Shown: positions 24,330 through 36,026 of the stretch, in pieces
How the letters are laid out: the number at the start of each line of letters is the position of its first letter
Position numbering within the stretch: position 1 is the first letter of the stretch
From: Arctopsyche grandis
Taxonomy: Eukaryota; Arthropoda; Insecta; Trichoptera; Hydropsychidae
Assembly (NCBI RefSeq): GCF_051622035.1
Contig: NC_135362.1
Span: 24,513,001-24,577,000, forward strand
DNA: 64,000 nt
Reading direction: 5' to 3'
Position numbers and translations under genes: made by a program
The notes under the pieces: generated by a model
What the model was told of the DNA's origin: nothing
Database searches by the model: none
What the model saw: only the letters and a program-made list of their open reading frames with translations

Positions 24330-25510
24330 CGCCATTTCAGCTTTTAAAGAATTATATTTAGCTAAACTTTAAGTTTTTAAATTTGCATTTTAGACGTGTG
24401 CATGAATTGTTCTAATAGTCGTCCTATGGAATGATGAAAATTTGTAATATTTCGTATCGGCCTTTTTTGTAACAGTTTTGTTTCGTAACGAGTGATATTT
24501 GCTTTAAGTTGAACGTTCAAAACCACAGTAGTCCGGTTTACATACATACATAATATATATTATGATTGATGAAGTATTACTCGTTATCCGGTATTGGAAA
24601 ATATCGATGATTTCATAAATTTTGATGTACTAAATCAACGAAAATTCATTGGAATGTAATAGATCTGATATTATTATATGGCTAATGTCAATGGTATGGT
24701 ACTTTTTATTTTGTAATGATTGAAAAGTTAACTATTATAAATCGACACTTGCCTGAGACTTATATTTTAGTTGTAAATTATGTTAGACTTAGGTTATGTG
24801 TATTCGGTTATTTGTACTTAAACATATTTTATAAAATTATTGCAGTATTTCAATGTGGAATCAGAACAAAATCAATTTTGAATATATGTATGTATATTGA
24901 AGTATATGTAGTTCTTTTGAAGCATTTAAAATACATACATAGATAGATTTTATTTAAAAGTGGTTTTAACTTATTTTAAGCATTCTTTTTTATGTTACAT
25001 GACAGATTTCCTTTTTGAATTGAGTGTTATTTTTTTACTGTAAGTTATTGCTGGCAAAGGGAGCAAATTTTGTCTGTACTGTCTATGATAGTTTTTTAAT
25101 TGAAATTTTGATATTCTCCAAACTGGGCAAAGCTCGGTGGTGATGGAAGCATTGATATATTTCGTTAAAAAATCTTGGCATGTACGATATAAGCCTAATT
25201 CTGATATATAAATAATGGATTTTTATATATGTACATACAGAGAAATGTTATTATAACATTTCTCTGTGTACATATATGGAATTCTTAAAAAAAAAAACAT
25301 TTTTTTGATGCTGTTAGATGTTTAATGATTTTAATTGTATTATTCAAATTCCAATTATGCAAATACTTAAAGTACATATTCCCGATGTTTCCCTTTTCGA
25401 TTTCGTTAAGTATTTAATATCATTTTATAGCTTATTGAATAAATAAATTTATTTTAAAAAACAATTTCACGTGTTTCATTTCGGGCGAATGGTTTGTGTA
25501 GAATAAAAGA
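24330..25510 (+). terminator. pino: pinocchio 3' UTR and polyadenylation region
   Basis: AT-rich trailer after the stop. AATAAA lies at 25438-25443 (overlapping AATAAATAAA) and again at 25502-25507, so cleavage probably falls at about 25460-25530. A perfect palindrome ACAGAGAAATGTTATTATAA / reverse complement is at about 25239-25271. Confidence 0.5.
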
Positions 25511-27360
25511 TGCTGTAAAAAATATTATTGCTTTATTTTTTTTTAAATTTTCCTAAAATAATCAACAAATAAAGTCAACAATCAAAACAGTAAAGCAAAT
25601 TTAAAATTTGCTCTGCACACCAAACAAATTAAAACGTTATATTTATCTTTTTATAATAATAATACTACATATTTGATGAAAGGTAACATTTACATACTTA
25701 AAGATATATTTTTTTAATGTATCAACAAACATTTTCATATATAGATATAAGTAAATAAACATCAACGCAAATAAAATATCGAAAGATTCAAAACGGTTTC
25801 TTTGGATTTTTTTTAATTATATATGAAGAATGGAAAGATTAAAAAAATAGTGGTCAAAGTCGTCACCTAAATTTATTACACAAATGAAAAGGGCACCAAT
25901 GCATGATATGGGGAGTATTGATTGATACGTGTTTCCAATAAAATCGTAAATACATAGTTAAAAATATCTGAATTAATCTGCATATTAGAAGAAGAGTCTG
26001 CATATTGTATGCACATACATATTTTGTAGTACATATTTATTTAATTATTATTGTAGAATTCGATTATACCATTTATTTATAATATTCAGCGTCAGAAGAC
26101 ATGATGCAATATGTAATTGAAAATAAATAAGATTAATTTTTATTTAATATAATATGATGTACATATACAACCAGTCATACATGAATGTAGCGCGGATTTG
26201 TTCACAATTTTAATTGTTTTTTATTTTATTAATTTAATTATTTATTAATTTATTTTATAATTTTTTATATAGTCTTTTATTAATTTTTAATTAATTTTAT
26301 TAACAATTTTTATTATTACAATTAAATTCTTCTTTTACAATTGAAGTACGTCATCAGATATACATAACAAAAATCTAAACACTTGATTTAAAAGTACATA
26401 TTTTAGAAAATTCACAATGATTGCTATAACGTAGTAGATTGGAAATTAAATTTGATAGTTTTAGAAAGTAAATTGTAAAAAAAAGTGAGATCAACAAAAG
26501 AGGTTTAGATTTAAGAAATCTGATTCCTTACCATATTTGGCACAACCATGTAATAGTTTAATGAATTTTTTTTCTATCGTTTTAATTTAATCACTCATTT
26601 TATTAATATTATTTTATATAATATTATACAATAAATAATTACAAATACAATTTATACAATTAAATATTTCAGAATTGCACGCTTTCTCAGTTTCAATGAT
26701 TACAGTTTTTTTTTAATATAATATAATAAATAATTAATATTATATGTATAATGGAATGACCCTTACTTTGATGAAAATAAATGATATTTTTGATATTCCT
26801 ATAAGTACATACATTTCTCATGATAAAAATCGCATTGTCTAATTTTTCTAAAATTGAGGAAAAGAAAAGAATTACATTTTATAGTTTTTCTACATGCCTC
26901 AAATAATAAATTGGACTATGTGACTGTTATTTATACTTCTTGAAATATTTAAAAATCTCTTTTTTTCTGCAAAATGAGGGCCACTCTAAAAGTGGACATT
27001 GATGGAGAGATTTGCCAGCAGATATGTATATATATAAGTCTGTAGTAAGGTCTCCCAGCTACGAAATTTGATGTACCCAAAGTTTTTGTAATATTTTAAA
27101 TACTCAAAAGACAGCGATGGATTCAAATAGGATCATTCGATCTATTGTGTTGTGTTGCAAAGGCTTATTTGTTGACCAACAAGTTGCCAGTCGCCATGAA
27201 ATAACAACGACAGACAAATTACTGCAGATTTGCCTGCAGGCAAATCTCGTCATCAGTATCCACTTAAATGTATATGTTTAATATACCTAACTAACTACTG
27301 AACACGATCGATGCTAAAATAACATTGATTCCAATAATAATATAATAATAATAAAATTTA
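25511..27360. other. Convergent intergenic region between pinocchio and the transporter
   Basis: 1.85 kb of very AT-rich DNA separates the two convergent genes. It should hold the transporter's 3' UTR on the - strand; TTTATT (reverse complement of AATAAA) occurs several times, for example near 26600, but none can be singled out. A perfect 22-bp palindrome (AGATTTGCCTG / CAGGCAAATCT, 27226-27247) has a close relative at about 62072. Confidence 0.5.
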
Positions 27361-28031
27361 TCAGACCGAAGTGGTGATCTGTTCAATAACTTGAACATTT
27401 CTTATGATTGGTCTCCGACACGAGCTTCTGCAAGATCCACCGCGGGCCCAGTTGGCATCGCACCGGGCTAAGCCCTCTGGAACACTCTTCGACGGACGAA
27501 GACCTCTGTTGTAAGCGTGTCGGCAGTGGTACGGGGACCTCATGCAATTATATATGCAGTTTGGTTCATCAGACATGCAACTTACATAGTTGCCTTCGTG
27601 CTGATAATCTAGAGGTGCTGCGAACGACAAAGACTTTGGCAGTCCATTCTGCAGGTGGCCGTATCCGTGCGGATGATGCAGATGGGGGTGACTGTAAAAG
27701 GGATGAGAGTAGATTGGAACCGGGTGCGAGTAGTGTCCATAGTTGACGGGGGGGCCGCAGTGGTTGTAATTGTTGTTGAACCGTTGCATCTGCGGTGACA
27801 TACCCGGACATATGCAGTCTCCGTTGGTTAGAGTCGCGGCGGTCATGTTCGAGTTGATTGAGTTTCCCGTCTCAGGGCGTTTCGAAAACCCGACAAAGAA
27901 TAACAGAATTGCACCGATTATAGTCGTGGCGAAGGAGAAGTAGTAGCCTGCCCGTGGACTCTGCTGATTGATATAGCCTGTCATCGGCACGCCTAATATC
28001 ACCGGTATTGCTTTAGCACCTTGAACGAAAC
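27361..28031 (-). CDS. Transporter exon G: TM11-12 end, long His/Tyr/Cys-rich tail, stop
   Basis: Acceptor TTTCAG on the - strand just before 28031. Starts (G)FVQGAKAIPV, then ends the carrier domain with AGYYFSFATTIIGAILLFFV. About 175 cytosolic residues follow, with low-complexity HYSHPVPIYSHPFYSHPHLH and a Cys-rich piece (CMSDEPNCIYNC). The protein ends in TTSV, which fits a class I PDZ ligand (S/T-x-hydrophobic). The 3' end is only 1.9 kb from the end of the convergent pinocchio gene. Confidence 0.88.
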
Positions 28032-31000
28032 CTGAAATTGAAACAATCTTTTGTAACCAGCTATGTATGTATATGTATGTGAATAGGTGAATACAATTGT
28101 CCCAAATTGCATAATTATAATAAAAATTCTACAGGAAAATTTTCTGTGTTTTTTAATGTAAATGAAAAAGTAATTACCCCAAGCTCTAGTGAAGTGTCTA
28201 GCTCGTACTCGCTCCATAGTGAGCATCTTCACCGAGTATAAGAATCCACCGAGACACAATCCATACAGCCATACGAATAAAACGTAGCCGTGGTATCCTT
28301 GAACACTGCTTAACGCTAAAAGTGAAAGTCCTGAAAAAATATAACAATAAAATAATCATTAATTGTATATCCCATTTGAAATTAGCAACTGATTTGTTGG
28401 TTTCTCACCGATTCCAAGCATGGCGGCCTGTGCGAGATACTGTCGAGATATGAGACATTGGCTGCTTGGTCTGACGATGACCAACCCGAAGCCGACACAG
28501 CCCAATGCCGTAGCAAAGCCGAGGAACGTTTGCAACAGTACTAGGGCACTGTCTTCCAACCCTTCTTTGTATCCTTGTAGTGCCTGTAATTAATAATATT
28601 GATCATATTAGCAATTTGAAAGCAAATCTTAATAAACATTATTTCTAATGTTTTTTAAATATTAGAATTGTGTAGACGAAAAATTCATTGAGTAATATTA
28701 ACATTTTAAAATGTAATTTTTAAATTTCGATTTGAATCAATCTAAGAATTATTGAAATTAAATAATTTTTTCAGGAATACACTAACCCAAAAATTAAATT
28801 CATAAATTTTTAATTTAATAATTTTATAGTATTATTATAATAAACTTTAAAAATGTGTATTACTTTATTGATTATTATAAATATAATAAAGATTATTAAT
28901 TTTATTATATTTAATATATAAATACTATAGACATCTATGTGTTATTATAAAAAGCTTTAAAATACAAAAAGCTTGTACGTAATTAAGTCAATATAAAAAC
29001 CATTGCTAAAATAGTTTTCTACAAATAAATAGATGTCTCTGTATTTTGCGGTAAATTCAAATTAAACGAAATAAATTAATTAGCCCAAAACTTCAAATAT
29101 AACCCATTTATTTATTTCATACGAATGGGAATTGATAAAAACAGCACTTTCACTAATTTCAAACATCCGATAAATCACCCAGTTCACGTTCACGATTTAT
29201 AAAGACGCCGAGTGATTTATTCCTCCAGCCAGAAATTCTATTGAATCATACCGACGATTAATATAATAGAAAGGCTGGATCGGAAAGAAGAGAAGATTTA
29301 TTCTGGATTCTACGGCAGCTTCCTTCTACCCACTGTGCTCGTAATTCTACCAGAGTGGCCTATCTCGACTTTAGAATTGGAGAACCTCTTGAACGTCGTT
29401 GGTCACAGATAGAGAACCACATACCAATGTATGTACGTATATGTAGATATAGTGATATATTTTCTATTCACTGGTGAAATGCACGCGAAGAATAGATCTA
29501 AGCGGATGCTGGGCTTCCTTTGTGGCGACACACGCTAATTGGAACACGGCAACACCTCAACTAGGGCATATTATACCGTGCGTATTATACGTATGTATGT
29601 ATAGGTACATACATACACATTTCGATTGAATTACCCCCCGAAAACATGGAATGTCGTCAGAGTGCGATAAATTCGCTGTCAATCTGCCAGACGACGACAC
29701 GACGACGAGTCCCAGGCTTAAAACAGGACACCCTCTCGAACTGGGGACTAGGGTTCTCGCACTAATGCAGATCCTTTGTTCCTACGTGTCGTTTTGCTGT
29801 CCCTCGTCAACGCAGAACACAATCCGAACGTGTAGGATTATAATAATTTCAAAATCGACCCCACATAAATTCCGAATTTCCATTGGATACAAAAATTTCA
29901 GACGACCTTTCCAGTATTGCCTATTGATTCAACAATCTACATATAATTCATGTAGATGATGCGTTAGCTATCTTTTGCTGGATCAGGATTAAACTCTGCA
30001 GATATAATAAGGCTTGCTCGTAAGCAAGCTTTATTATATCTCAATAACATACGTCTATGTAAAGTTGAAGGTGAAAGTAGGTATTTACTGTCAATAATGA
30101 AGGTCATTATGTCAAGTTGAAAGTTGGGCTTAAAGTTTGAGCTCTAATACGAACAAAATTTTCCAAGAACCAGTTCATGACCTGTCAAAATTTGAACAGG
30201 AGGTTTGAACGCGGTCTCCGTGACGGGCCGGAATGTGAAATGCCGGAAAACGCAAATATCGGAAGGCAAAGATCGAAAATCGAAAGATCTTATGCTTAAT
30301 TAATGTGCGGGCGCAGAATACGGGAGGAAAAGTCTGTTCCTCTTGTTCCTGTTGTATCCTGCTCGCGCAAATTAAGTGAGTATATACGTGAGTATGTACC
30401 GTTTACCATGCACCCTTTTTTTTTTGATCTTTCGGCTTAAGATCTTTCGATTTTCGATCTTTGCCTTCCGATATTTGCGTTTTCCGGCATTTCACATTCC
30501 GGCCCGTGAGGTAGACCCGTTTGAACGTACCTACTAAAGAATTTTAAATGAATTGATGGCGAGTTTCATATCATTTTTAATCCTTGTTGGATTGTATATA
30601 ACTTTTCGGGTCCGAGTCCCATCCATGACCTGACGTTCCGGAGCCAAGAGAACTTCTTTCTTCCAAGCCACCGTTTGCCTTCTATTTTCCCCTCTACGAT
30701 TGTTTGTAGAAGGCGATATTTGGGGTCGCGAAGTTTATTTACGTATGACCATTGATTTTGTCTTTTTGATATTAATAGACAGACCCCATTTTTGACATGC
30801 TTGATTGCAGGCACTCTCAGTCAATATTGCCGTGTCATCAGCGAAACGGATATTATTTATAATTTCGCCGCATATTCTAACTCCTATTCGACTATCGATT
30901 GCCTGGTTGAACACCATTTTCAAATGCAGATTGAAGAGCATGGGTGACAGTACACATCTCTGCCGTATCCCTCGAAGAATGTCTACCTTTTCGAAGTGTT

Positions 31001-34000
31001 CGACCTTCACGACAGCAGATTGATTCCAGTATAGGTTCTTCAAAAGGGCGATATCCTTTGCATCTATCCCAGTGTGGTTTAGTGCATGGATTAATCTGTC
31101 ACGTTCCACTCTATCGAATGCCTTTTCGAAGTCGACGAAACAGACGTATGTACATATATCCTCTTTTTGAATTCCCTCCACTTTTGTAGTAGTACGTTCA
31201 TGCAGAACAACGCTTCTCTTGTTCCCAATCCTCCTCTGAATACAAACTGTGAATTGCTCATCATGCTTTCGCACTTACACCTTATTCTTTCTTGGATGCT
31301 TTTGAGAAGTATTTTAAGGGTATGGCTCATTAAACTTCATTAATTTATAGTCATTGTAGCCGATTGGCTTATTTTTTTTGGCACGGGAATAAATGTCGAC
31401 TGCAACCATTCTTGAGAGATTTTACCAGCTTCATATATGTATTTGATTGAGAAGTTTCGTCAGTATTCGAATGCCTTCTTCATCCAATAATTTTAATAAT
31501 TCTACAGGAATAAAATCCTTTCCTGGAGCTTTTTTATATTTGGCCTTTTTGATTGAATTTTCAACCTAATATTGTAATATACTCAGACTTGATATTTGAA
31601 TTCCTTCCCTTATTTCTGGTTCAGTACGTTGTGTTTGAAAATTTTTGAGCGGTTCTACATATACATATGTATATAATACTAGTGGTTTTACTCGGCTTCG
31701 CTCGGTATTTGTAATATAAACCGTTTAAATATGAGTAATCTAATAGTTAACATTTTATTAAATTTATTTGAATAGTTTTATTTTATTTAAATTTATTTGA
31801 ATATTAATTTGTTTTTTTTTTTTTAAATTAAATTTAACGTCAGATTCAACACCCAAACCTTACATGGTTACATACATAGATACAAATTCTCTTTCGAAAT
31901 TATATATTAGATGATACACATGTTTTAAGTTAATATTTTGAGATTCTTTGTAAAGTTGGGAACAAGAAAATGAGGCGACTTCATGTCATATTCGTTTTGC
32001 AACATTCTCTACCACTAAAGGTTCGTGCATACCAGTTCAGCTCAAAACTTCTATATAGAAAAACTTCTATATGGGCACATTTATATGTTCCGTCATGTGT
32101 ACGTGGCGTATCTTCAACAGCAGTAACCGAAAAGATCTATTCATATATAGCCAGCAGTTTGGCTTAGTGGTAGCGTATATATTTAGCATCACTGAGATCA
32201 AAGGTTCGAGTCCTCGCCACTGCTGGTTAGATTTGGGGGTTTTGTGACTCCAAATCGATCGTTTCTCTATCAGAGTTTGCCAATTTTATCTGATCATTGC
32301 TGAAACGGTTCCTGAAAATTAGTATTAGATCTAATCCTGTTGTCACAAAATCTGCCTGTGTATAATTTGTAATAATTATACACAGTAATCTGAAATCTAT
32401 AGATATCTCTATAGACATCTCTATAGACATCTCTATAATTTCGTATTTATTATATGTATAAAAATTGTATACAAAAAAAATCTAAAAATAATCCATAGAT
32501 GTCTCTATGATTATTATTTCTGATTAATTGTTATATGCTATATATTCTGATTGTATATGTATGTATTGCTGTATTTCTGATTTTTGATTGTTTATGTATT
32601 CTGTATTTCGTTAACGTACACCCGGCGCATTGGAGCAAATCTGTAATGGCGAGTGTATATTGATTTGTAAAAATAAAAAATAAAAATAAAATATTATACA
32701 GCAGTACATGTCACCGAAACGTATCAAGCAGAACCCTGCGCTGCAAACGATTGCAAACCAAGCGCCCGCATGCTCATTTCGCTGCATGCCAGAAAGATCT
32801 AACTCAATTTTAAGAACTGCCAATCATCAATGTACATCGAAATGTCATCTGCGCAACCCCATAAATATCTCGTCTTTCGTACATGCTGAAATTCAAACAG
32901 TTAAAATGCAATCGAAAGAGCATGCAGGCTGGTGGTTTGAAATCATTTGCAGCAAACCCCAAGCAGAACCGCTGTGGAAATATTCATACATGACGTCATA
33001 GTGATGAATGCACCCGTACTAATGAAAGTATTACCAAGAGCATCTGAATATTTTTGGAATCGTCATATTGTGACAATATTGACTCGACGATACGACGCAA
33101 GCAATATTTCACTGTATTGTCGCGCTTTGCAATGTATATGCAATGTATTTTTGCATATGCAATGTATATTTGCAATGTATTTGCAATGTAAGCCGATATT
33201 GCCTAGCACTTGTCCGAAACAATAAATTAGTATGAACGTGCTGAAAATGGGCGGTGCTGTTTAGTATGAATAGAAATAGTATTTTCTGTACAGTACTCTT
33301 GACGTGCAGTGTTGGATTATATAAACGGACCTTTAGTGGTTGAAAGAGGACAAAAATGAGGGTATCTATATGATTTGTTCTCACAGTCTACTATATACGA
33401 TTCCTTCGTTTCGAATGGGACTAAGTTGGACCCGGAGACTGCAAACTTTACTCGAATGATGTTAAAGTTTTAACACAATCACCCGCTTGGTCTACTTTCA
33501 ACGAATGCACTTCGACAATTCCGAGAAGATGGGAATGTAAGACCATTTGAAATGTTCATACAAATGTGAGGATGGCGCAAAGACGACCAATATCACAAAT
33601 AATATTATGACGTTCAATAATTTACTTATATTATATTTCAAAGTTTGTAATGAAGGACAGCGTCTTGAAGAATGTCAGCTGTTTTACTTGATCCTGTATA
33701 TTATAATATATAAAATACTCTCATATGAAAACTTTCATATTCTTTTGAAGACACACACTTTCAAACTGACGTTCATTATTATATTATATTTAAGGCGAAA
33801 CTTTCGAACGAAACTTTGCAGACAAGCTTTCGAGAGATAAGAGTATGATTTTTTTTACATTTTTAAGTTGAGTGAAAAGAAAATAACAACACTTACTAGA
33901 TAAAAGACTGGAGTGTACAATCCGAAGGCAGCCGTCCCAGAAGCCAGCAGCAGCATCTGCACAGATCTACTCTTCAACGGGGAAAAGTCGAAGAACGGCG

Positions 34001-35340
34001 GTTTTGGTACTCTAATATGAGTCTTTTTCTCTTTAACCTAAAATTTCAAAGTCAAAAGTAGTTTCTACTTCAAATCAAATTCAAATTTAACAAGCTTCGT
34101 ACCTTTTTCCTTTGATTTTTCAAATGCAGAATCGCTCTCCTCTGCGGATGATATAACGAAGCACTTCTGTAGACCATGCCCAGGAAGAAACCCAGCACTA
34201 GAAGCCCCGTGACAGCTTGTAAACCCAATCTCCATCCCAGTTTTCTGGAAACGAATTAATAATTCAACGAACGTATCGATAGAGGTACTATGAGATATAC
34301 GCATACTATAATTATAGCAGCTAAGAGGGTTAGAATATGAAATGCTATCAATTGGAATAATATTTGTTTAATTGAGAAGATTATCGAGGATGCTTCCTAA
34401 AGTTTTCCAATCGATACTCTACGACAACATTCAAGCAATTCTACGTACTCTGAAAGCGTTTCTGATTCTTATAATCTGTTATATAATTAGTATATACAAT
34501 CTTACATTTCACATTTTAATTTTAATATAATACGATTTTTGACATGATATGACATATTATGGCCATAGTGTTGTATTGGGGGTAACCTGTGAAGACACTT
34601 TGGTATGTTTTAAAACAAATTATTGAACATGAATTTGATCATCGTTCAATAAAAACAGATCAATTAGAAACTAAATTTTAAGGATGCATGAAGAAAGTCC
34701 CAAGTTTCTAATCACATATGTACATACTCAGTAGGTGGTGTACTAAAAGTTATATTATTTTGAGCACAAATACGATTAAAAATAACGCATTTCATATTTG
34801 AAAATGCTTCCACGTGGGTTGCGTTACTTTACAAACACCATGTATGTAAAAAGTAGCTCAAGCTTAAGCGAATCATCTCTTTGAGATATTTACCCGACTG
34901 CTTCCTTGTAGAACACGCTGAAGAGGGCGATTCCGACTCCAGCACCTGCTTGAGCCACCATCTCCACGAACTCCCTCCTCTTGCGAAAGTAGTGACCCAG
35001 CATTAATGAAGAAGTCTCCCTCACCATTCCGCAGCCGATGCCCAGCACGACCCCTTTAATATACGAAATTGGAAGGTATGCACACAACGTATTATAAACC
35101 CAATGGTGAGAGGGAATTTGAATGGCAAAGAGATTCGATTATACCATAGCTGAGCATGGCCTGATGGAGCTGCACGGCGAATGAGGTGAATAGGCAAGCC
35201 AGGGCTAAAAGTAGACCGCCTATGACAGCTGTGAGTCGTGTCGACTTGCGTCTGCAAACCGCAACCACTAGGGGTGCTGTGGCGAGAGACACACCCACGC
35301 TTAATCCTCCCATGCTGGCTGTAACAAGTAAAAGCATGTG
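27361..35340 (-). CDS. SLC16-type monocarboxylate transporter (MFS), 5' partial; seven exons
   Basis: Joined on the - strand from 35340-35145, 35053-34894, 34244-34103, 34037-33897, 28583-28409, 28330-28178 and 28031-27361. This gives 545 residues to the TGA at 27363-27361. All junctions are GT-AG and phases match. Family signs are YG-VLGIGCGM, GHYFRKRR, GLSLLALS, FVWLYGLCLGG, ARHFTRAWG and the exon-G motif QGAKAIPV with GVPMTGYIN, typical of insect SLC16 proteins (karmoisin/MCT relatives). Members are 12-TM plasma-membrane carriers of lactate, pyruvate, other monocarboxylates or, in some branches, aromatic amino acids or thyroid hormone; the substrate here is unknown. A basic central loop (QRKKVKEKK) precedes the second half. 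The N-terminal motif region (PDGGWGW-type, TM1) is not found. Confidence 0.85.
28178..28330 (-). CDS. Transporter exon F: TM10-11
   Basis: 153 nt, acceptor TTTTTTCAG, donor GTAATT. Encodes LSLLALSSVQGYHGYVLFVW, LYGLCLGGFLYSVKM and ARHFTRAW, a well conserved SLC16 stretch. The 146-nt intron after it leads to exon G in phase 1. Confidence 0.87.
28409..28583 (-). CDS. Transporter exon E: TM8-9
   Basis: 175 nt, acceptor ATTACAG, donor GTGAGA. Encodes ALQGYKEGLEDSALVLLQTF, then GFATALGCVGFGLVIVRPSS and ISRQYLAQAAML. The VRP arginine probably corresponds to the conserved TM8 Arg of MCTs. The Asp that precedes it in many MCTs is not obvious here. A 5.3-kb intron lies upstream of it (28584-33896). 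Confidence 0.85.
30224..30506. mobile_element. Foldback MITE with about 67-bp terminal inverted repeats
   Basis: The left arm GGGCCGGAATGTGAAATGCC ... GATCGAAAATCGAAAGATCT is repeated inverted at 30430-30506 with almost no change. Flanks are TGA (or GTGA) on both sides. The central 120 nt are unique and non-coding. Confidence 0.85.
30566..31590 (-). mobile_element. LINE relic with reverse-transcriptase core, internally deleted
   Basis: On the minus strand: KAPGKDFIPVELLKLLDEEG (finger region) with frameshifts after it. Then come RT motif A (CFVDFEKAFDRV), motif B (LRGIRQRCVLSPMLFNLHLK), motif C with the catalytic FADD (IRFADDTAILTE) and motif D (WGLSINIKKTKSMVI). It then jumps directly to LRDPKYRLLQTIVEGKIEG and KRWLGRKKFSWLRNVRSW, the extreme C-terminus. 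The connector in between is missing; that same part survives at 54643-55230. Stops and frameshifts show the copy is dead. Clade not assigned. Confidence 0.85.
31679..31911 (-). mobile_element. Helitron-like non-autonomous element (TC...CTAG), 233 bp
   Basis: Minus strand: starts A|TCTAATATATAATTTCGAAAGAG and ends ATACCGAGCGAAGCCGAGTAAAACCACTAG|T. The 3' hairpin CCGA-GC-GAA-GC-CG is about 10 nt from CTAG. Related copies are at 36027-36272 and 45646-45928. Confidence 0.6.
32150..32692 (+). repeat. SINE, tail type B, young copy (about 540 bp)
   Basis: tRNA-like head GCCAGCAGTTTGGCTTAGTG (A box) with GGTTCGAGTCC (B box). Conserved centre: CGATCGTTTCTCTATCAGAG, GTTTGCCAATTTTATCTG and CTGAAACGGTTCC. 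Tail: CGCATTGGAGCAAATCTGTA, then ATGGCGAGTGTA and an AAAATAAAA end. Nearly identical to the inverted copy at 45014-45543 by eye, with one extra ATAGACATCTCT unit. Confidence 0.88.
32705..32995. repeat. Inverted-repeat segment of unknown origin
   Basis: CTGCAAACGATTGCAAACCA with GCATGCTCATTTCG (32750-32785) pairs, reverse-complemented, with CTGCAAATGATTTCAAACCA and GCATGCTCTTTCG (32910-32962). The rest is unique. Probably a degraded foldback element. Confidence 0.4.
33120..33200. repeat. Short TGCAATGTAT-type tandem repeat
   Basis: Five irregular copies of GCAATGTAT with TATG or TTT spacers. Confidence 0.6.
33897..34037 (-). CDS. Transporter exon D: basic loop and TM7
   Basis: 141 nt in phase 0. 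Encodes VKEKKTHIRVPKPPFFDFSP, then a hydrophobic span (VQMLLLASGTAAFGLYTPVF). Donor CTA|GTAAGT, acceptor ATTTTAG. The preceding intron is only 65 nt. Confidence 0.86.
34103..34244 (-). CDS. Transporter exon C: TM5-6 region
   Basis: 142 nt; the first base completes a Gly codon. Encodes KLGWRLGLQAVTGLLVLGFF and ends in LHLKNQRKK. Acceptor TTTCCAG, donor GTACGA. Confidence 0.86.
34894..35053 (-). CDS. Transporter exon B: TM4 and conserved GHYFRKRR
   Basis: 160 nt. Encodes (G)VVLGIGCGMVRETSSLML, GHYFRKRREFVEMVAQAG and IALFSVFYKEAVG. The acceptor (TATTAAAG) has a poor pyrimidine tract but restores the conserved SYG-VVLGIGCG sequence. Donor GTAAAT. Confidence 0.85.
35145..35340 (-). CDS. Transporter exon A: TM2-3, most 5' exon found
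   Basis: 196 nt from acceptor ATTTTCAG to donor GTATAA. Encodes MLLLVTASMGGLSVGVSLA, then a basic loop CRRKSTR and LTAVIGGLLLALACLFTSF. An ATG lies 4 nt into the exon, but the exon begins at a good acceptor and a first membrane segment is missing. It is therefore an internal exon rather than the true start, unless a shortened transporter is made. Confidence 0.82.
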
Positions 35341-36026
35341 CTGAAAATGTCTTCAAGGATTATTTAGATAAAATTAAATATAAGATACAGTGTAATTGAC
35401 TGTATGACAGTAAGCCAGACGAAGTCTAAAAAAAATCAAATGTACGATGGAATGTGTCAGAAAGACGCCGAGTAAAGATTTGTTCAAATTTTTTTTATCA
35501 GATATGTAAATTGGTCAACTGTATTCTGACAGTGTCTGAAGATAATTAAAATGTACAATATATCACAATAAATAAAGCGTTATTCGGCCGGGTGCGTCAT
35601 CGATGTACGTTCAATGTATGTAAAGAATGGTCCTAGATTTGATCCCCAAGGAACACCACACTCTACGGCTAAATTGAATGTTTAACTAATTTCAGATAAA
35701 TTAAAACGGATATTGAATTTAAGTTTTTCGTAATGTATACGGTCGTTAAAAATAGCGTGAAGCTTCATATTACATTAGTAATTGAAACAGAATATGTTGT
35801 TTTTAAAATTTAGCACATCATTGTATGTATGTACATATATGTAGGTATGTTTTTATGTATATGAAGTTATTTGTGTGAATCATCATCTGTAATTAATAAA
35901 AACCTATATATTACACATTTATATTTAATATTGCTTATATTATTAAGCTTTTGGCTAAGGTAAGCTAAGCATTGAGAAAAATTTATAAAATGTATATTGA
36001 AATTTGTATTTGCATTTGTAAAATAT
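35341..36026 (-). other. Upstream intron of the transporter, near part
   Basis: No further transporter exon is recognisable just upstream (on the - strand) of exon A. AT-rich with microsatellites at 35820-35860. Confidence 0.4.

Larger units (their letters stand above)
28584..33896 (-). other. Transporter 5.3-kb intron, filled with mobile elements
   Basis: Lies between exons D and E. It holds a foldback MITE (30224-30506), a LINE reverse-transcriptase relic on the same strand (30566-31590), a Helitron-like element (31679-31911), a young SINE (32150-32692), an inverted-repeat stretch (32705-32995) and TGCAATGTA short repeats. 28590-30200 is otherwise featureless, and the frame at 29651-29959 is not convincing. 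Confidence 0.75.

Noticed and set aside
24121..24372. Alternative open frame across the last pinocchio exon
   Set aside because: It overlaps exon 4 in another frame. The phase from exon 3 and the family-like start [13 protein letters not shown] support the other frame.
27408..27746. 112-codon frame on the + strand
   Set aside because: Antisense shadow of transporter exon G, whose frame has family similarity.
29651..29959. 102-codon frame on the + strand in the transporter intron
   Set aside because: No similarity; second half Ile/Ser/Arg-rich noise.
33547..33840. 97-codon frame on the + strand
   Set aside because: Ile/Leu/Tyr-rich AT-driven frame inside the transporter intron with no similarity or splice logic.
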